This document shows positions 1-8,531 of a DNA stretch of 11,241 nucleotides, one piece after another; the stretch's first letter is position 1; each line of letters begins with the position of its first letter. The notes beneath the pieces are model-generated. The model saw nothing but the letters and a program-made list of their open reading frames with translations, did no database searches and had not been told where the DNA came from. This DNA comes from JBDSLU01 sp039916225 (GTDB lineage Bacteria > Acidobacteriota > Vicinamibacteria > Vicinamibacterales > Vicinamibacteraceae), in NCBI GenBank assembly GCA_039916225.1, contig JBDSLU010000068.1, positions 1 through 11,241 of the forward strand. Reading direction: 5' to 3'. The position numbers and the translations under genes are program-made.

Positions 1-1114
<1,114 letters not shown>

Positions 1115-1116
1115 GG

Positions 1117-1422
1117 TCACCACTTGAGCGACGTGAACACGTCCGGGCTCAGCGACTCCTTGTGCCGGAAGAGCGAGATGATCAGGGCCAGGCCGACCGC
1201 GGCCTCGGCCGCCGCCACCGTCATCACGAAGAACACGATCACCTGGCCGTCGACGGAGCCGAAGTGGCGGCCGGCGGCGACGAAGGTGAGGTTCACGGCG
1301 TTCAGCATGATCTCGATCGACAGCAGGACCGTGATCAGGTTGCGGCGCAGGAACACGCCGGCCGTGCCGATCGAGAACAGCACCGCCGAGAGCGCCAGGT
1401 AGTGGTTCAGCGTCAGTTCCAT
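1117..1422 (-). CDS. nuoK: NADH-quinone oxidoreductase subunit K (NuoK)
   Basis: Small membrane subunit of the complex I proton-translocation arm, homologous to mitochondrial ND4L. The product is 101 residues, the usual length, with three hydrophobic helices. Two buried glutamates of the family are visible: E37 in LLSIEIMLNAVNL and E73 in the AAAEAAVGLALI stretch, corresponding to E36 and E72 of E. coli NuoK, which are known to matter for proton pumping. The ATG at 1422 lies 7 bp after the nuoJ stop, and nuoL starts 2 bp after its own stop, so it sits tightly inside the operon. No odd residues seen. Confidence 0.98.
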   Translation of the reverse strand: MELTLNHYLALSAVLFSIGTAGVFLRRNLITVLLSIEIMLNAVNLTFVAAGRHFGSVDGQVIVFFVMTVAAAEAAVGLALIISLFRHKESLSPDVFTSLKW

Positions 1423-1429
1423 GACCGGC

Positions 1430-1963
1430 TCAGAGCTTCTTCTTCGCGAGCACTACGGCGCCCACCATGGCGACGAGGATGAGCACCGACGTCGCCTCGA
1501 AAGCCAGCGAGTAGTCGGTGAAGATGGCGATGCCGATGGCCTTGACCGAGGACACGTGCGCGGCGGCGGCCGGACCGGAAGGCGCCGACGTGCTGACGAA
1601 CTGGCGGACGGCCAGGGCCAGTTCCACCAGCAGGATCACCGACAGCACCGCGTAGGCCTTGCGCGGCCCGGAGGTGAGGGTGACGTAGGCGGGGCCGTAA
1701 GGCGACGCGACGTCCTCGCGCGGGGTGTTCAGCAGCATGACCACGAACAGGAACAGCACCATGATCGCGCCGGCGTAGACGATGATCTGCGTCACCGCCG
1801 TGAACGGCGAGTCGAGGTTGATGTAGAGCCCGGCGAGCGCCGCGAACGACGCAATCAGCAGCAGCACGCTGTGCATCGGGTTGCGCTGGGCGACCACCGC
1901 GAGCGAGCACGCCACGGCCGCGCCGCCGAAGAGATAGAACAGGACGACGTCCAAGGGAATCAT
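1430..1963 (-). CDS. nuoJ: NADH-quinone oxidoreductase subunit J (NuoJ)
   Basis: Membrane subunit of complex I (ND6 homologue), 177 residues with about five hydrophobic segments. Family signatures are AQRNPMHSVLLLIASFAALA near residues 26-45, and the QIIVYAGAIMVLFLFVVMLL stretch near 59-78, which holds the pi-bulge-containing helix of NuoJ/ND6. The C-terminus ends in lysines (AKKKL), typical for the family. The ATG at 1963 overlaps the nuoH TGA by 4 bp (ATGA). The same frame is open far upstream into nuoH, but that extension reads as shadow sequence, so the overlapping ATG is chosen. In the common nuo order nuoI lies between nuoH and nuoJ; here the genes overlap and no nuoI exists. Confidence 0.97.
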   Translation of the reverse strand: MIPLDVVLFYLFGGAAVACSLAVVAQRNPMHSVLLLIASFAALAGLYINLDSPFTAVTQIIVYAGAIMVLFLFVVMLLNTPREDVASPYGPAYVTLTSGPRKAYAVLSVILLVELALAVRQFVSTSAPSGPAAAAHVSSVKAIGIAIFTDYSLAFEATSVLILVAMVGAVVLAKKKL

Positions 1964-3033
1964 GAGAAGTAGATGACCCCAGCCGCCACGAGAATCACGT
2001 TGAGCACCGCCGCCGGCAGCAGCCACTTCCACCCGAACGTCATCAGCTGGTCGTAGCGGTAGCGTGGCAACGTCCACCGCATCCAGATGTAGAAGAAGAG
2101 CAGGAAGGAGACCTTCAGCAGCCAGTTGAGGACGCCGAAGCCCCAGCCCCAGGCGAGCGGGAACGGCCAGTGCCAGCCGCCGAGGAACAGGTTGGTCGCG
2201 ACCGCCGAGACGGTGACCATGTTGATGTACTCGGCCAGGAAGAACAGCGCGAAGGACATCGAGCTGTATTCGGTGTGGTAGCCGGCGACCAGTTCCTGTT
2301 CGGCCTCGGGGAAGTCGAACGGGGCGCGGTTGGTCTCGGCGATGCCGGCGATCATGTAGATGATGAAGCCGAAGAACGACGGCCAGAGGAACCAGCCGGT
2401 CGGCAGCACGCCGCCCAGGAGGTTCGACTGCTGGGCGTCGACGATCTCGCGCAGCGACAGGGAGTTGCCGAGGACGATGGCCGAGGCCAGGGCCAGGCCG
2501 TAGGACAGCTCGTAGGACAGCATCTGCGCCGACGAGCGCAGGCCGCCGAGCAGCGAGTACTTGCTGTTGCTGGCCCAGCCGGCCAGGACGATGCCGTAGA
2601 CGCCCATCGAGGTGATCGCGAAGACGATCAGCACCCCGACGTTGACGTCCATGCCCTGCAGGTTGATCGGCTCGGGCAGCAGGCCGAAGAGGTCGGTCGG
2701 CGGCCCGAACGGAATCACCACGAAGGCGGCGAACGCGGTGGTCGCCGAGATGATCGGCGCCAGGTAGAACAGCCAGAAGTCGGCGGCCTTGGGCCGCAGC
2801 TCCTCCTTGAAGAGGAGCTTCACGATGTCGGCGATCGGCTGCAGGATGCCCCACCAGCCGACCCGGTACGGGCCCAGGCGCTGCTGCGAGAAGGCCGCGA
2901 CCTTGCGCTCGGCCAGCACCAGCACCGCCGCGGCGCCCTGCAGCCCGAAGAAGACGACGTGGATCAGGACGATGTAGGCGATCGTGATCGGCGACGTCAG
3001 GAAGTCGATGAGCGGCCGGAGGGCGTCGGGCAT
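1960..3033 (-). CDS. nuoH: NADH-quinone oxidoreductase subunit H (NuoH)
   Basis: Membrane subunit that anchors the peripheral arm and forms much of the quinone cavity (ND1 homologue). At 357 residues it is of usual size, with about eight or nine hydrophobic helices. Signatures: AERKVAAFSQQRLGPYRVG near residues 41-59, the following WGILQPIADIVKLLFKE, and ETNRAPFDFPEAEQELVAGY in the second half, the conserved acidic loop facing the quinone site. The ATG at 3033 is 4 bp after the nuoF stop. nuoG normally occupies that position and is missing. The 3' end overlaps nuoJ by 4 bp. Function is assigned with confidence from these motifs. Confidence 0.98.
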   Translation of the reverse strand: MPDALRPLIDFLTSPITIAYIVLIHVVFFGLQGAAAVLVLAERKVAAFSQQRLGPYRVGWWGILQPIADIVKLLFKEELRPKAADFWLFYLAPIISATTAFAAFVVIPFGPPTDLFGLLPEPINLQGMDVNVGVLIVFAITSMGVYGIVLAGWASNSKYSLLGGLRSSAQMLSYELSYGLALASAIVLGNSLSLREIVDAQQSNLLGGVLPTGWFLWPSFFGFIIYMIAGIAETNRAPFDFPEAEQELVAGYHTEYSSMSFALFFLAEYINMVTVSAVATNLFLGGWHWPFPLAWGWGFGVLNWLLKVSFLLFFYIWMRWTLPRYRYDQLMTFGWKWLLPAAVLNVILVAAGVIYFS

Positions 3034-3037
3034 GGCG

Positions 3038-4339
3038 CTAGTGGGCTCCCACCGGCGAGCTGCTGCGGTAGTCGGCCGGCGCCTGGACGCCCTGCTTGAT
3101 GTAGGCCTCGTACTCGTGCCGGAAGTGGAGAATCGTGCTGACGACGGGCGCGATCTCGGCGTCGCCGAACGGGCACAGCGTCTTGCCGCCGATGTTGTTG
3201 CAGACGTTCAGCAGCAGGTCGATGTCGCGCATCTCGCCGTCGCCGCGCGAGATCTTGTCGAGGATCTTGTAGAGCCAGTCGACCCCTTCCCGGCACGGCG
3301 TGCACTTGCCGCACGACTCGTGCTTGTAGAAGTGGATCAGGTTCTTGCACGCCCAGACCATGTCGGTGGTCTCGTCCATCACGATGATGGCGGCCGAGCC
3401 GAGCATCGTGCCGGCGGCGACGAGCGCGTCGAAGCTCGCCTGCGTGTCGAGCTTGTCGGGCAGGATGACGTTGACCGACGAGCCGCCGGGGATGATCGCC
3501 TTGACCTGGCGGTCGTTGCGGATGCCGCCGGCGTAGTCGTAAATCAGCTCGCGCAGCGTCACGCCCATGTGGGCTTCGTAGACGCCGGGGCGCTTGACGT
3601 GGCCGCTGACGCAGAACAGCTTCGGGCCCTGGTTCTTGGCCGGCCCGATGGCCGTGAACCAGTCGGCGCCGCGCTCGATGATCGGCGGCACGTTGCAGAC
3701 GGTCTCGACGTTGTTGACCACCGTCGGGCAGCCATAGAGGCCGACCACGGCCGGAAACGGCGGCTTGAGGCTCGGCTGAGCACGTTTGCCCTCGAGCGAC
3801 TCGATCAGCGCCGTCTCTTCGCCGGCCTCGTAGGCGCCGGCGCCGCGGTGCACGTAGATTTCGCAGTCCTGCCCGCTGCCGAGGATGTTCTGCCCCAGGT
3901 AGCCGGCGGCACGGGCCTTGGCGATCTCGTCCTCGAGCTGCTGCTGGAAGTGGTAGAACTCGCCGCGGATGTAGATGTAGCAGACCTTGGCGCCGATGGC
4001 CCGGCAGCCGATGACGCAGCCCTCGAGCAGCAGGTGCGGATTGCGCTCGAGCAGGACGTGGTCCTTGAAGGTGCCCGGCTCGCTCTCGTCGGCGTTGATC
4101 AGCAGGTACTTCGGCTTGGGGATGTCCTTGGGCACGAAGCCCCACTTCATGCCGGTCGGGAAGCCGGCGCCGCCGCGGCCGCGCAGGCCCGACTTCTTCA
4201 GCTCGTCGACGATGCCCTCGGGCGTCATCGACAGGGCCTTGCGGACGGCCTGATAGCCGCCGTGCTGGACGTAGAAATCGAGCGTGAAGGAGTTGGGCTC
4301 CTTCACGTAGCGCGTCAGGACGGGCTCGAACTGGGCCAT
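3038..4339 (-). CDS. nuoF: NADH-quinone oxidoreductase subunit F (NuoF), NADH/FMN-binding
   Basis: Flavoprotein of the NADH-dehydrogenase module; it oxidises NADH with bound FMN and passes electrons through cluster N3. Starting from the ATG at 4339 it has 433 residues, normal for the family. Seen in order: glycine-rich nucleotide/FMN motif GLRGRGGAGFPTGMKW (51-66), NADESEPGTFKDH (82-94), GAGAYEAGEETALIESLEG (166-184), then the [4Fe-4S] N3 ligands in SCGKCTPC (C343, C346, C349) and C389 in LCPFGD. A TTG six bases upstream (4345) is an alternative start in the same frame; the ATG is preferred because the product then begins MAQFEPVL and neither start has a clear ribosome site. It follows nuoE by 24 bp. 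The next gene is nuoH rather than the expected nuoG, so the partner that normally receives electrons from N3 is not encoded here. Confidence 0.97.
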   Translation of the reverse strand: MAQFEPVLTRYVKEPNSFTLDFYVQHGGYQAVRKALSMTPEGIVDELKKSGLRGRGGAGFPTGMKWGFVPKDIPKPKYLLINADESEPGTFKDHVLLERNPHLLLEGCVIGCRAIGAKVCYIYIRGEFYHFQQQLEDEIAKARAAGYLGQNILGSGQDCEIYVHRGAGAYEAGEETALIESLEGKRAQPSLKPPFPAVVGLYGCPTVVNNVETVCNVPPIIERGADWFTAIGPAKNQGPKLFCVSGHVKRPGVYEAHMGVTLRELIYDYAGGIRNDRQVKAIIPGGSSVNVILPDKLDTQASFDALVAAGTMLGSAAIIVMDETTDMVWACKNLIHFYKHESCGKCTPCREGVDWLYKILDKISRGDGEMRDIDLLLNVCNNIGGKTLCPFGDAEIAPVVSTILHFRHEYEAYIKQGVQAPADYRSSSPVGAH

Positions 4340-4363
4340 GGTCAATCTTGGAACACGAGCGGT

Positions 4364-4981
4364 CTAGCGCGATTCCCGCTCGCCGGCGGGGACGAGATGG
4401 CAGCCGGTCAGCGCGCTGAGGCCGCGCCGGCGCAGGTCTTCGAGGAACCGCGGTACGTCTTCGGGCCGCTGGTGCTCCTGCCAGTGCTCGTTGTTGATCA
4501 TGATCACCGGCGCGCGATCGCACGCGCCGAGGCACTCGAACTCCTGCACCGTGAACGTGCCGGTCGCATCGGTCTCGCCCGGCCGGACGTGCAGGTGCTT
4601 GCAGATTTCGTCGGTGACGCGCTCGGCGCCGTTCAGGGCGCACGACAGGGTGCGGCACACCTGCAGGACGTATGTTCCCACCGGCTTGGTGAAGAACATC
4701 ACGTAGTAGGTGACGACGTCCTCGACGTCCGCCGGGGTGCAGCCGATCACCTGCGCGACGTGCTTGATGACGTGGCGCGAGACATAGCCCTGCTGCTCCT
4801 GGCCGATGTAGAGCGCGGCCAGGATCGCCGACTTGCGCTGCTCCGGCGGGTAGTGCGCGGCGATGTCCTCGAAACGGCGCCGGTTCTCGTCGCTGTAGGC
4901 GAACGGCGGGCCTTCTTCGGGCTGCTGGCGGTCGGACTTGTGCCAGCCCTCGCCGTAGGGCATCCGCGGATGGAAACTCAT
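4364..4981 (-). CDS. nuoE: NADH-quinone oxidoreductase subunit E (NuoE), [2Fe-2S] protein
   Basis: Thioredoxin-fold subunit of the NADH-dehydrogenase module, carrying cluster N1a beside the FMN of NuoF. The product is 205 residues. The four ligands are visible with the family spacing: C109 and C114 in CRTLSC and C150 and C154 in CLGAC, followed by DRAPVIMIN. The helical N-terminal part includes YPPEQRKSAILAALYIGQEQ (44-63), also typical. The ATG at 4981 overlaps the nuoD stop by 4 bp (ATGA) and is chosen for that reason; a second in-frame ATG at 4963 would give a product six residues shorter. The first 28 residues or so are polar and not conserved-looking. Identity is secure. Confidence 0.97.
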   Translation of the reverse strand: MSFHPRMPYGEGWHKSDRQQPEEGPPFAYSDENRRRFEDIAAHYPPEQRKSAILAALYIGQEQQGYVSRHVIKHVAQVIGCTPADVEDVVTYYVMFFTKPVGTYVLQVCRTLSCALNGAERVTDEICKHLHVRPGETDATGTFTVQEFECLGACDRAPVIMINNEHWQEHQRPEDVPRFLEDLRRRGLSALTGCHLVPAGERESR

Positions 4982-6165
4982 CGGTCGCAATCTCCCATGA
5001 CGACGTCGGTCGAGCCGATGACCGCGATCACGTCGGCGATGAGCCCGCCCACGATCATCTTGGGCAACGCCTGGATGGCCAGGAAGGACGGCGGCCGCGA
5101 CTTGAGGCGCCACGGCCGGTTGCTGCCGTCCGCCACGCAGTAGAAACCGTGCTCGCCGCGCGGGCCCTCAATAGGCACGTAGGCCTCGCCGGCCGGCACG
5201 GTGAACCCCTGCGAGTGGATCAGGAAGTGCTGAATCAGCGCTTCCATCTCGGTGTAGACCTTGTCCTTGGGCGGCGGCACGATGCGCGGGTCGGCGACCG
5301 CCCACTCGCCCTGCGGCGAGATGCGATCGAGGGCCTGGCGCGCGATCTTCACGCTCTCCCGCATCTCCTTGACGCGAACGAGATAGCGCGAGTAGACGTC
5401 GCCCTTCTGCTGCGTCGGGACCTCGAAGTCGTAGGTCGAGTAGTTCAGGTAGGGGAACGTCCGGCGCACGTCGTAGGGCAAGCCGGTGGCGCGGGCGATC
5501 GGGCCGACGCAGCCGCTCTCGATCGCCTGTGCCTTGGTGAGCACGCCGACACCCTGGGTGCGGCGCTTCCACACGTCGTTGTTGGTCAGCAGGTCCTCGA
5601 ACACGTCGATGCGCTCGGGGAACCGGTCGAGGAACGCCTTGACCGCCTGATGGAACCCCATCGGCAGGTCTTCGCGCAGGCCGCCGATGCGGAGATAGCT
5701 GGGGAACAGGCGGAAGCCGGCGATCAGCTCGTTGATGTTGAGGAGCAGTTCGCGCTCCTGCAGGCAGTACAGCAGGATGGTGATCGCGCCGACTTCCATG
5801 CCGTGCGTGCCGAGCCAGATCAAGTGGCTGGACAGCCGGTTCAGCTCGGCGAGGAGCACCCGGATGTTGGTCACCCGCTCGGGCATCTGCGCCTCGATGC
5901 CGAGCAGCTTCTCGACGCACAGCACGTAGCCGAGCGAGTTCGACTGCGGCCCCAGGTAGTCCATGCGCTCGACGAGCGGGACCACCTGCTGCCACTTCTT
6001 CGCCTCGGCGGTCTTCTCGATGCCGGTGTGGAGATAGCCGATGGTCGGCAGGGCGGAGACGATGCTCTCGCCGTCGAGCTCGATGATCAGACGTAGGACG
6101 CCGTGCGTGCTGGGGTGCTGTGGCCCCATGTTCACGGTCATCGTCTCGGTGCGCAGTTCGGGCAT
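4978..6165 (-). CDS. nuoD: NADH-quinone oxidoreductase subunit D (NuoD, 49-kDa type)
   Basis: Peripheral-arm subunit that forms the quinone-binding pocket next to cluster N2, evolutionarily related to the large subunit of [NiFe] hydrogenases. It has 395 residues and is not fused to NuoC, unlike the fused NuoCD of E. coli. Signatures: MGPQHPSTHGVLR near residues 13-25, HTGIEKTAE, RMDYLGPQSN, GCVGPIARATG, and a C-terminus ending IGSTDVVMGDCDR. H21 and Y70 stand 49 residues apart, the same spacing as the quinone-binding H38 and Y87 of the Thermus homologue. It starts 19 bp after the SIS-isomerase stop, without a clear ribosome site, and overlaps nuoE by 4 bp. No missing key residues were seen. 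Confidence 0.98.
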   Translation of the reverse strand: MPELRTETMTVNMGPQHPSTHGVLRLIIELDGESIVSALPTIGYLHTGIEKTAEAKKWQQVVPLVERMDYLGPQSNSLGYVLCVEKLLGIEAQMPERVTNIRVLLAELNRLSSHLIWLGTHGMEVGAITILLYCLQERELLLNINELIAGFRLFPSYLRIGGLREDLPMGFHQAVKAFLDRFPERIDVFEDLLTNNDVWKRRTQGVGVLTKAQAIESGCVGPIARATGLPYDVRRTFPYLNYSTYDFEVPTQQKGDVYSRYLVRVKEMRESVKIARQALDRISPQGEWAVADPRIVPPPKDKVYTEMEALIQHFLIHSQGFTVPAGEAYVPIEGPRGEHGFYCVADGSNRPWRLKSRPPSFLAIQALPKMIVGGLIADVIAVIGSTDVVMGDCDR

Positions 6166-6184
6166 GGCGACTAAAGGGAACTGG

Positions 6185-6862
6185 TCAGCGGGGAGCGGGC
6201 GGTTCCGACGCGACGAGCGCCGATTCCACCAAATCGCAAATCATGTGGAGCACCGTCAGGTGCCCTTCCTGGATGCGGGCCGTGGATGGCCCGGCGACGG
6301 CGAGGACGAGATCGGCGTGCGGCGCCATGTCGGCGGCCGTGGCGCCGGCGACGGCGATGGTCGTCAGGCCGCGGGCCCGCGCCGTGCGCAGGCCGTCGAC
6401 GATGTTGGGCGAGCGGCCCGACGTCGAGATGCCGACCGCCACGTCGCCGGGGCGGCCGAACGCCTCGACCTGGCGGCCGAAGACGCGCTCGAACCCGTAG
6501 TCGTTGCCGACCGCGGTGAGCACGCTGGTGTCGGTGGTCAGCGAGAGAGCCGGCAGCGCGCGGCGTTCACGGGCGAAGCGGCCGGACAGTTCGGCGGCGA
6601 AGTGTTGCGCCTCGGCAGCCGATCCGCCGTTGCCGAAGACCAGCACGCGGCGGTCGGCGGCGAGCGCCGTCCAGCAGATGGCCGCGGCCTCGGTGATGCG
6701 ATCGGCGAGCGCCTCCAGCCCGCGCTGGACGCCGACGGCGTCGGCAACGGCACGCCGCACGGTATCGATCGCCCCGGGGGCGAGCGCCCCCTGGCCGGAG
6801 CCCTGACCGGAACCCTGGCCGGAGCCTGCTGGCGCGTCAGGCGCGGTCATCGTGGAGCCCAT
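6185..6862 (-). CDS. gmhA: SIS-domain sugar-phosphate isomerase, probably D-sedoheptulose-7-phosphate isomerase (GmhA type)
   Basis: Likely cytoplasmic isomerase converting sedoheptulose 7-phosphate to D-glycero-D-manno-heptose 7-phosphate, the first step of heptose synthesis for lipopolysaccharide. From the ATG at 6862 it has 225 residues. Motifs resembling GmhA: FGNGGSAAEAQHFAAELSGR (76-95, with E91 at the catalytic Glu position), VGNDYGF (118-124), ISTSGRSPN (145-153, sugar-phosphate-binding loop) and RIQEGHLTVLH (196-206, with H201 at the catalytic His position). Residues 13-24 are a low-complexity (GSGQ)x3 tract preceding the fold. The start is uncertain: a GTG at 6874 overlaps the nuoC stop (GTGA), and another ATG at 6850 is possible. 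It is wedged between nuoC and nuoD, which is not a complex I position. Other SIS phosphosugar-binding proteins (DiaA-like) are the main alternative. Confidence 0.85.
   Translation of the reverse strand: MGSTMTAPDAPAGSGQGSGQGSGQGALAPGAIDTVRRAVADAVGVQRGLEALADRITEAAAICWTALAADRRVLVFGNGGSAAEAQHFAAELSGRFARERRALPALSLTTDTSVLTAVGNDYGFERVFGRQVEAFGRPGDVAVGISTSGRSPNIVDGLRTARARGLTTIAVAGATAADMAPHADLVLAVAGPSTARIQEGHLTVLHMICDLVESALVASEPPAPR
6791..6826. repeat. Three tandem 12-bp units encoding GSGQ repeats
   Basis: Units start at 6791, 6803 and 6815; the first and third are identical and the middle one differs at two bases. On the minus strand each unit encodes Gly-Ser-Gly-Gln near the N-terminus of the SIS isomerase. 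Because the unit is a multiple of three, copy-number change would keep the frame. It probably forms a flexible tail ahead of the folded domain. Confidence 0.85.
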
Positions 6863-6870
6863 GCCCGCGA

Positions 6871-7482
6871 TCACGCGCCCGGCCGGGCCTTCGGCCCGGG
6901 CGCGGCGCCTCCCGCGTGCACCCGGTGCGCCTCGATGTTGCGGACGAACTCTTCTTCGGTGACCTGCGTCGGCGAGGTGAAGGTGACCGGCACCTTGACC
7001 TGCACCGGGTAGTCCTTGCGCGCCGGGAAGCCTTCCCAGTCCTCGGGCATCAGGATGCGCCGCAGATCGGGATGGTCGGCGAAGATGACGCCGAACAGGT
7101 CGTAGACCTCGCGCTCGTACCAGTTTGCGTTGGGCCAGATCGCCTGAATGGTCGGCAGTTCCGGCGACTCGCCGCCGACGCGCACCTTGAGGCGCAGGCG
7201 GCGGGCCGTGCCGCTCATGCCGGGCCGCGGCCAGTCCTTCACGCCGATCGAGGCCAGGTGATAGACGACCTCGAAGCGCGGATCCTTCGGCCAGTAGTCG
7301 GCCGCGGTCATCTCGGCGAGCAGCGAGAAATTGAGCTCCGGCGTATCGCGCAGCACCCGCGCGGCGTCGACGAGGGCACCAGCCGGCACCACGATCACGG
7401 GCTGATCGGCGGCGTCCCAGCTCTCGATGGCCACGCCCGGCAGCGCGCGCTGCAGCGTGTCGGCGATCTCGGCGGCAGGCAT
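6871..7482 (-). CDS. nuoC: NADH-quinone oxidoreductase subunit C (NuoC, 30-kDa type)
   Basis: Peripheral-arm subunit that packs against NuoD. From the ATG at 7482 it has 203 residues. The family signature spans residues 121-160: WYEREVYDLFGVIFADHPDL followed by RRILMPEDWEGFPARKDYPV. The last 15 residues or so (GGAAPGPKARPGA) are a low-complexity tail. A GTG at 7491 abuts the nuoB stop and would add three residues; the ATG is preferred because AGGTG (7493-7489 on the minus strand) stands 6 bases before it as a good ribosome site. Its TGA overlaps a possible GTG start of the SIS gene. It is separate from NuoD, with the isomerase in between. Confidence 0.96.
   Translation of the reverse strand: MPAAEIADTLQRALPGVAIESWDAADQPVIVVPAGALVDAARVLRDTPELNFSLLAEMTAADYWPKDPRFEVVYHLASIGVKDWPRPGMSGTARRLRLKVRVGGESPELPTIQAIWPNANWYEREVYDLFGVIFADHPDLRRILMPEDWEGFPARKDYPVQVKVPVTFTSPTQVTEEEFVRNIEAHRVHAGGAAPGPKARPGA
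6883..6899. other. GC-only hairpin at the 3' end of nuoC
   Basis: A perfect 7-bp inverted repeat (ccgggcc / ggcccgg) with a 3-base loop lies inside the last codons of nuoC, about 20-30 bp before the possible starts of the SIS-isomerase gene. In the mRNA it would fold stably. There is no following run of T on the minus strand, so it is not a standard intrinsic terminator. An effect on translation of the next gene is possible but only inferred; proline/glycine-rich codons in high-GC DNA also make such stems by chance. Confidence 0.4.
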
Positions 7483-7491
7483 CGTCGGCAC

Positions 7492-7493
<2 letters not shown>
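7483..7493 (-). promoter_or_regulatory. Ribosome binding site deciding the nuoC start
   Basis: The minus strand reads AGGTG at 7493-7489, then 6 bases, then ATG at 7482. The site overlaps the nuoB stop codon and the alternative GTG start, so it favours ATG initiation coupled to nuoB termination. Confidence 0.6.
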
Positions 7494-7974
<481 letters not shown>

Positions 7975-7977
7975 GGT

Positions 7978-8013
7978 GCGGTCAGTCGTGGTCGCGCGGT
8001 CAGTCGTCGCGGC
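7978..8013. repeat. Imperfect 18-bp tandem duplication at the nuoA stop codon
   Basis: The 12-mer gcggtcagtcgt occurs at 7978-7989 and again at 7996-8007, a period of 18. The second copy contains the nuoA stop. The nuoA-nuoB spacer therefore looks like a duplicated copy of the last nuoA codons, which explains why this gap is longer than most in the operon. Small-scale slippage is the simplest origin. Confidence 0.6.
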
Positions 8014-8365
8014 GGCTCCAGTCGAGCACGCCTTTGCGCCAGATGTAGACGAAGCCGGTGAGCAGCAGCGCGAAGAAGACGACGATCTGGATCAGCCCCA
8101 CCCAGCGGAGTTCGCGGATGGCCAGCGCCCAGGGATAAAGGAAGGCGACCTCGATGTCGAACAGCAGGAAGACCATCGCCACGAGGTAGAACTTGACCGA
8201 CATCCGCTCGCGGGCGTCGCCCACGGCCGGCATGCCGCACTCGTAGGGCGCCGATTTCTCGGCCGACGGGTTGCTGGGCCCGAGGAATTGCGACAGGACG
8301 ATCTGGCTGACGGCAAAGCCGCCGCCAATCAGGAGGATGAGAACGAGGCCGAACCAGCCTTCCAC
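8000..8365 (-). CDS. nuoA: NADH-quinone oxidoreductase subunit A (NuoA)
   Basis: Small membrane subunit at the junction of the two arms of complex I (ND3 homologue) and first gene of the operon. The product is 121 residues with three hydrophobic helices, near 5-27, 60-80 and 87-108. Signatures: SAPYECGMPAVGDARER in the long loop between helices 1 and 2, whose Cys is conserved in ND3, and MSVKFYLVAMVFLLFDIEVA, with D70 and E72 matching the conserved acidic pair. The start is GTG at 8365, chosen because AGGA lies 6 bases upstream and the homologous N-terminus fits. The open frame extends further upstream but without family sequence. Confidence 0.96.
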   Translation of the reverse strand: MEGWFGLVLILLIGGGFAVSQIVLSQFLGPSNPSAEKSAPYECGMPAVGDARERMSVKFYLVAMVFLLFDIEVAFLYPWALAIRELRWVGLIQIVVFFALLLTGFVYIWRKGVLDWSRRDD

Positions 8366-8375
8366 GTGTGTTCCT
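8366..8375 (-). promoter_or_regulatory. Ribosome binding site for nuoA (GTG start)
   Basis: AGGA on the minus strand (8375-8372), followed by a 6-base spacer and GTG at 8365. This is the clearest Shine-Dalgarno-like site in the nuo operon and decides the non-ATG start. Confidence 0.65.
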
Positions 8376-8427
8376 GGGGATCGTGTGCGCGTGTGGACGG
8401 TGCGTCGGCACCGCCCGAAACCGCCCC

Positions 8428-8457
8428 ATGCTATGCGGAGCGCCTGGAGTTTGGCAA
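8428..8457 (-). promoter_or_regulatory. Candidate sigma70-type promoter for the nuo operon
   Basis: On the minus strand TTGCCA (8457-8452; five of six matches to TTGACA) is followed after 18 bases by TAGCAT (8433-8428; four of six matches to TATAAT). Transcription would begin near 8421, leaving a leader of about 55 bases before the nuoA start. It is placed in the only sizeable intergenic region upstream of nuoA. It is a motif match only; house-keeping promoters in high-GC phyla can differ. I saw no equally good promoter for the divergent glycosyltransferase gene in the same region. Confidence 0.35.
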
Positions 8458-8531
8458 GGTTGGCCGCCCTTGTGCGCGGACGATGAACCGTCGACACTGT
8501 GAGGCGTCTCGAGGAGCTGGCCACCGTTCAG

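Noticed and set aside
1430..2854. Possible fused or N-terminally extended NuoJ of 474 codons
   Set aside because: The extension is the out-of-frame reading of nuoH. The family N-terminus begins at the ATG overlapping the nuoH stop.
2984..5143. Plus-strand open frame of 719 codons opposite nuoF, nuoE and part of nuoD
   Set aside because: It is the antisense shadow of three secure nuo genes, made possible by high GC at third positions; no domain or ribosome site supports it.
8366..8531. Riboswitch or small RNA in the divergent intergenic region
   Set aside because: I could not find a recognisable thiamine-box or other conserved structure by eye in these 166 bases. Only a candidate nuo promoter was kept.
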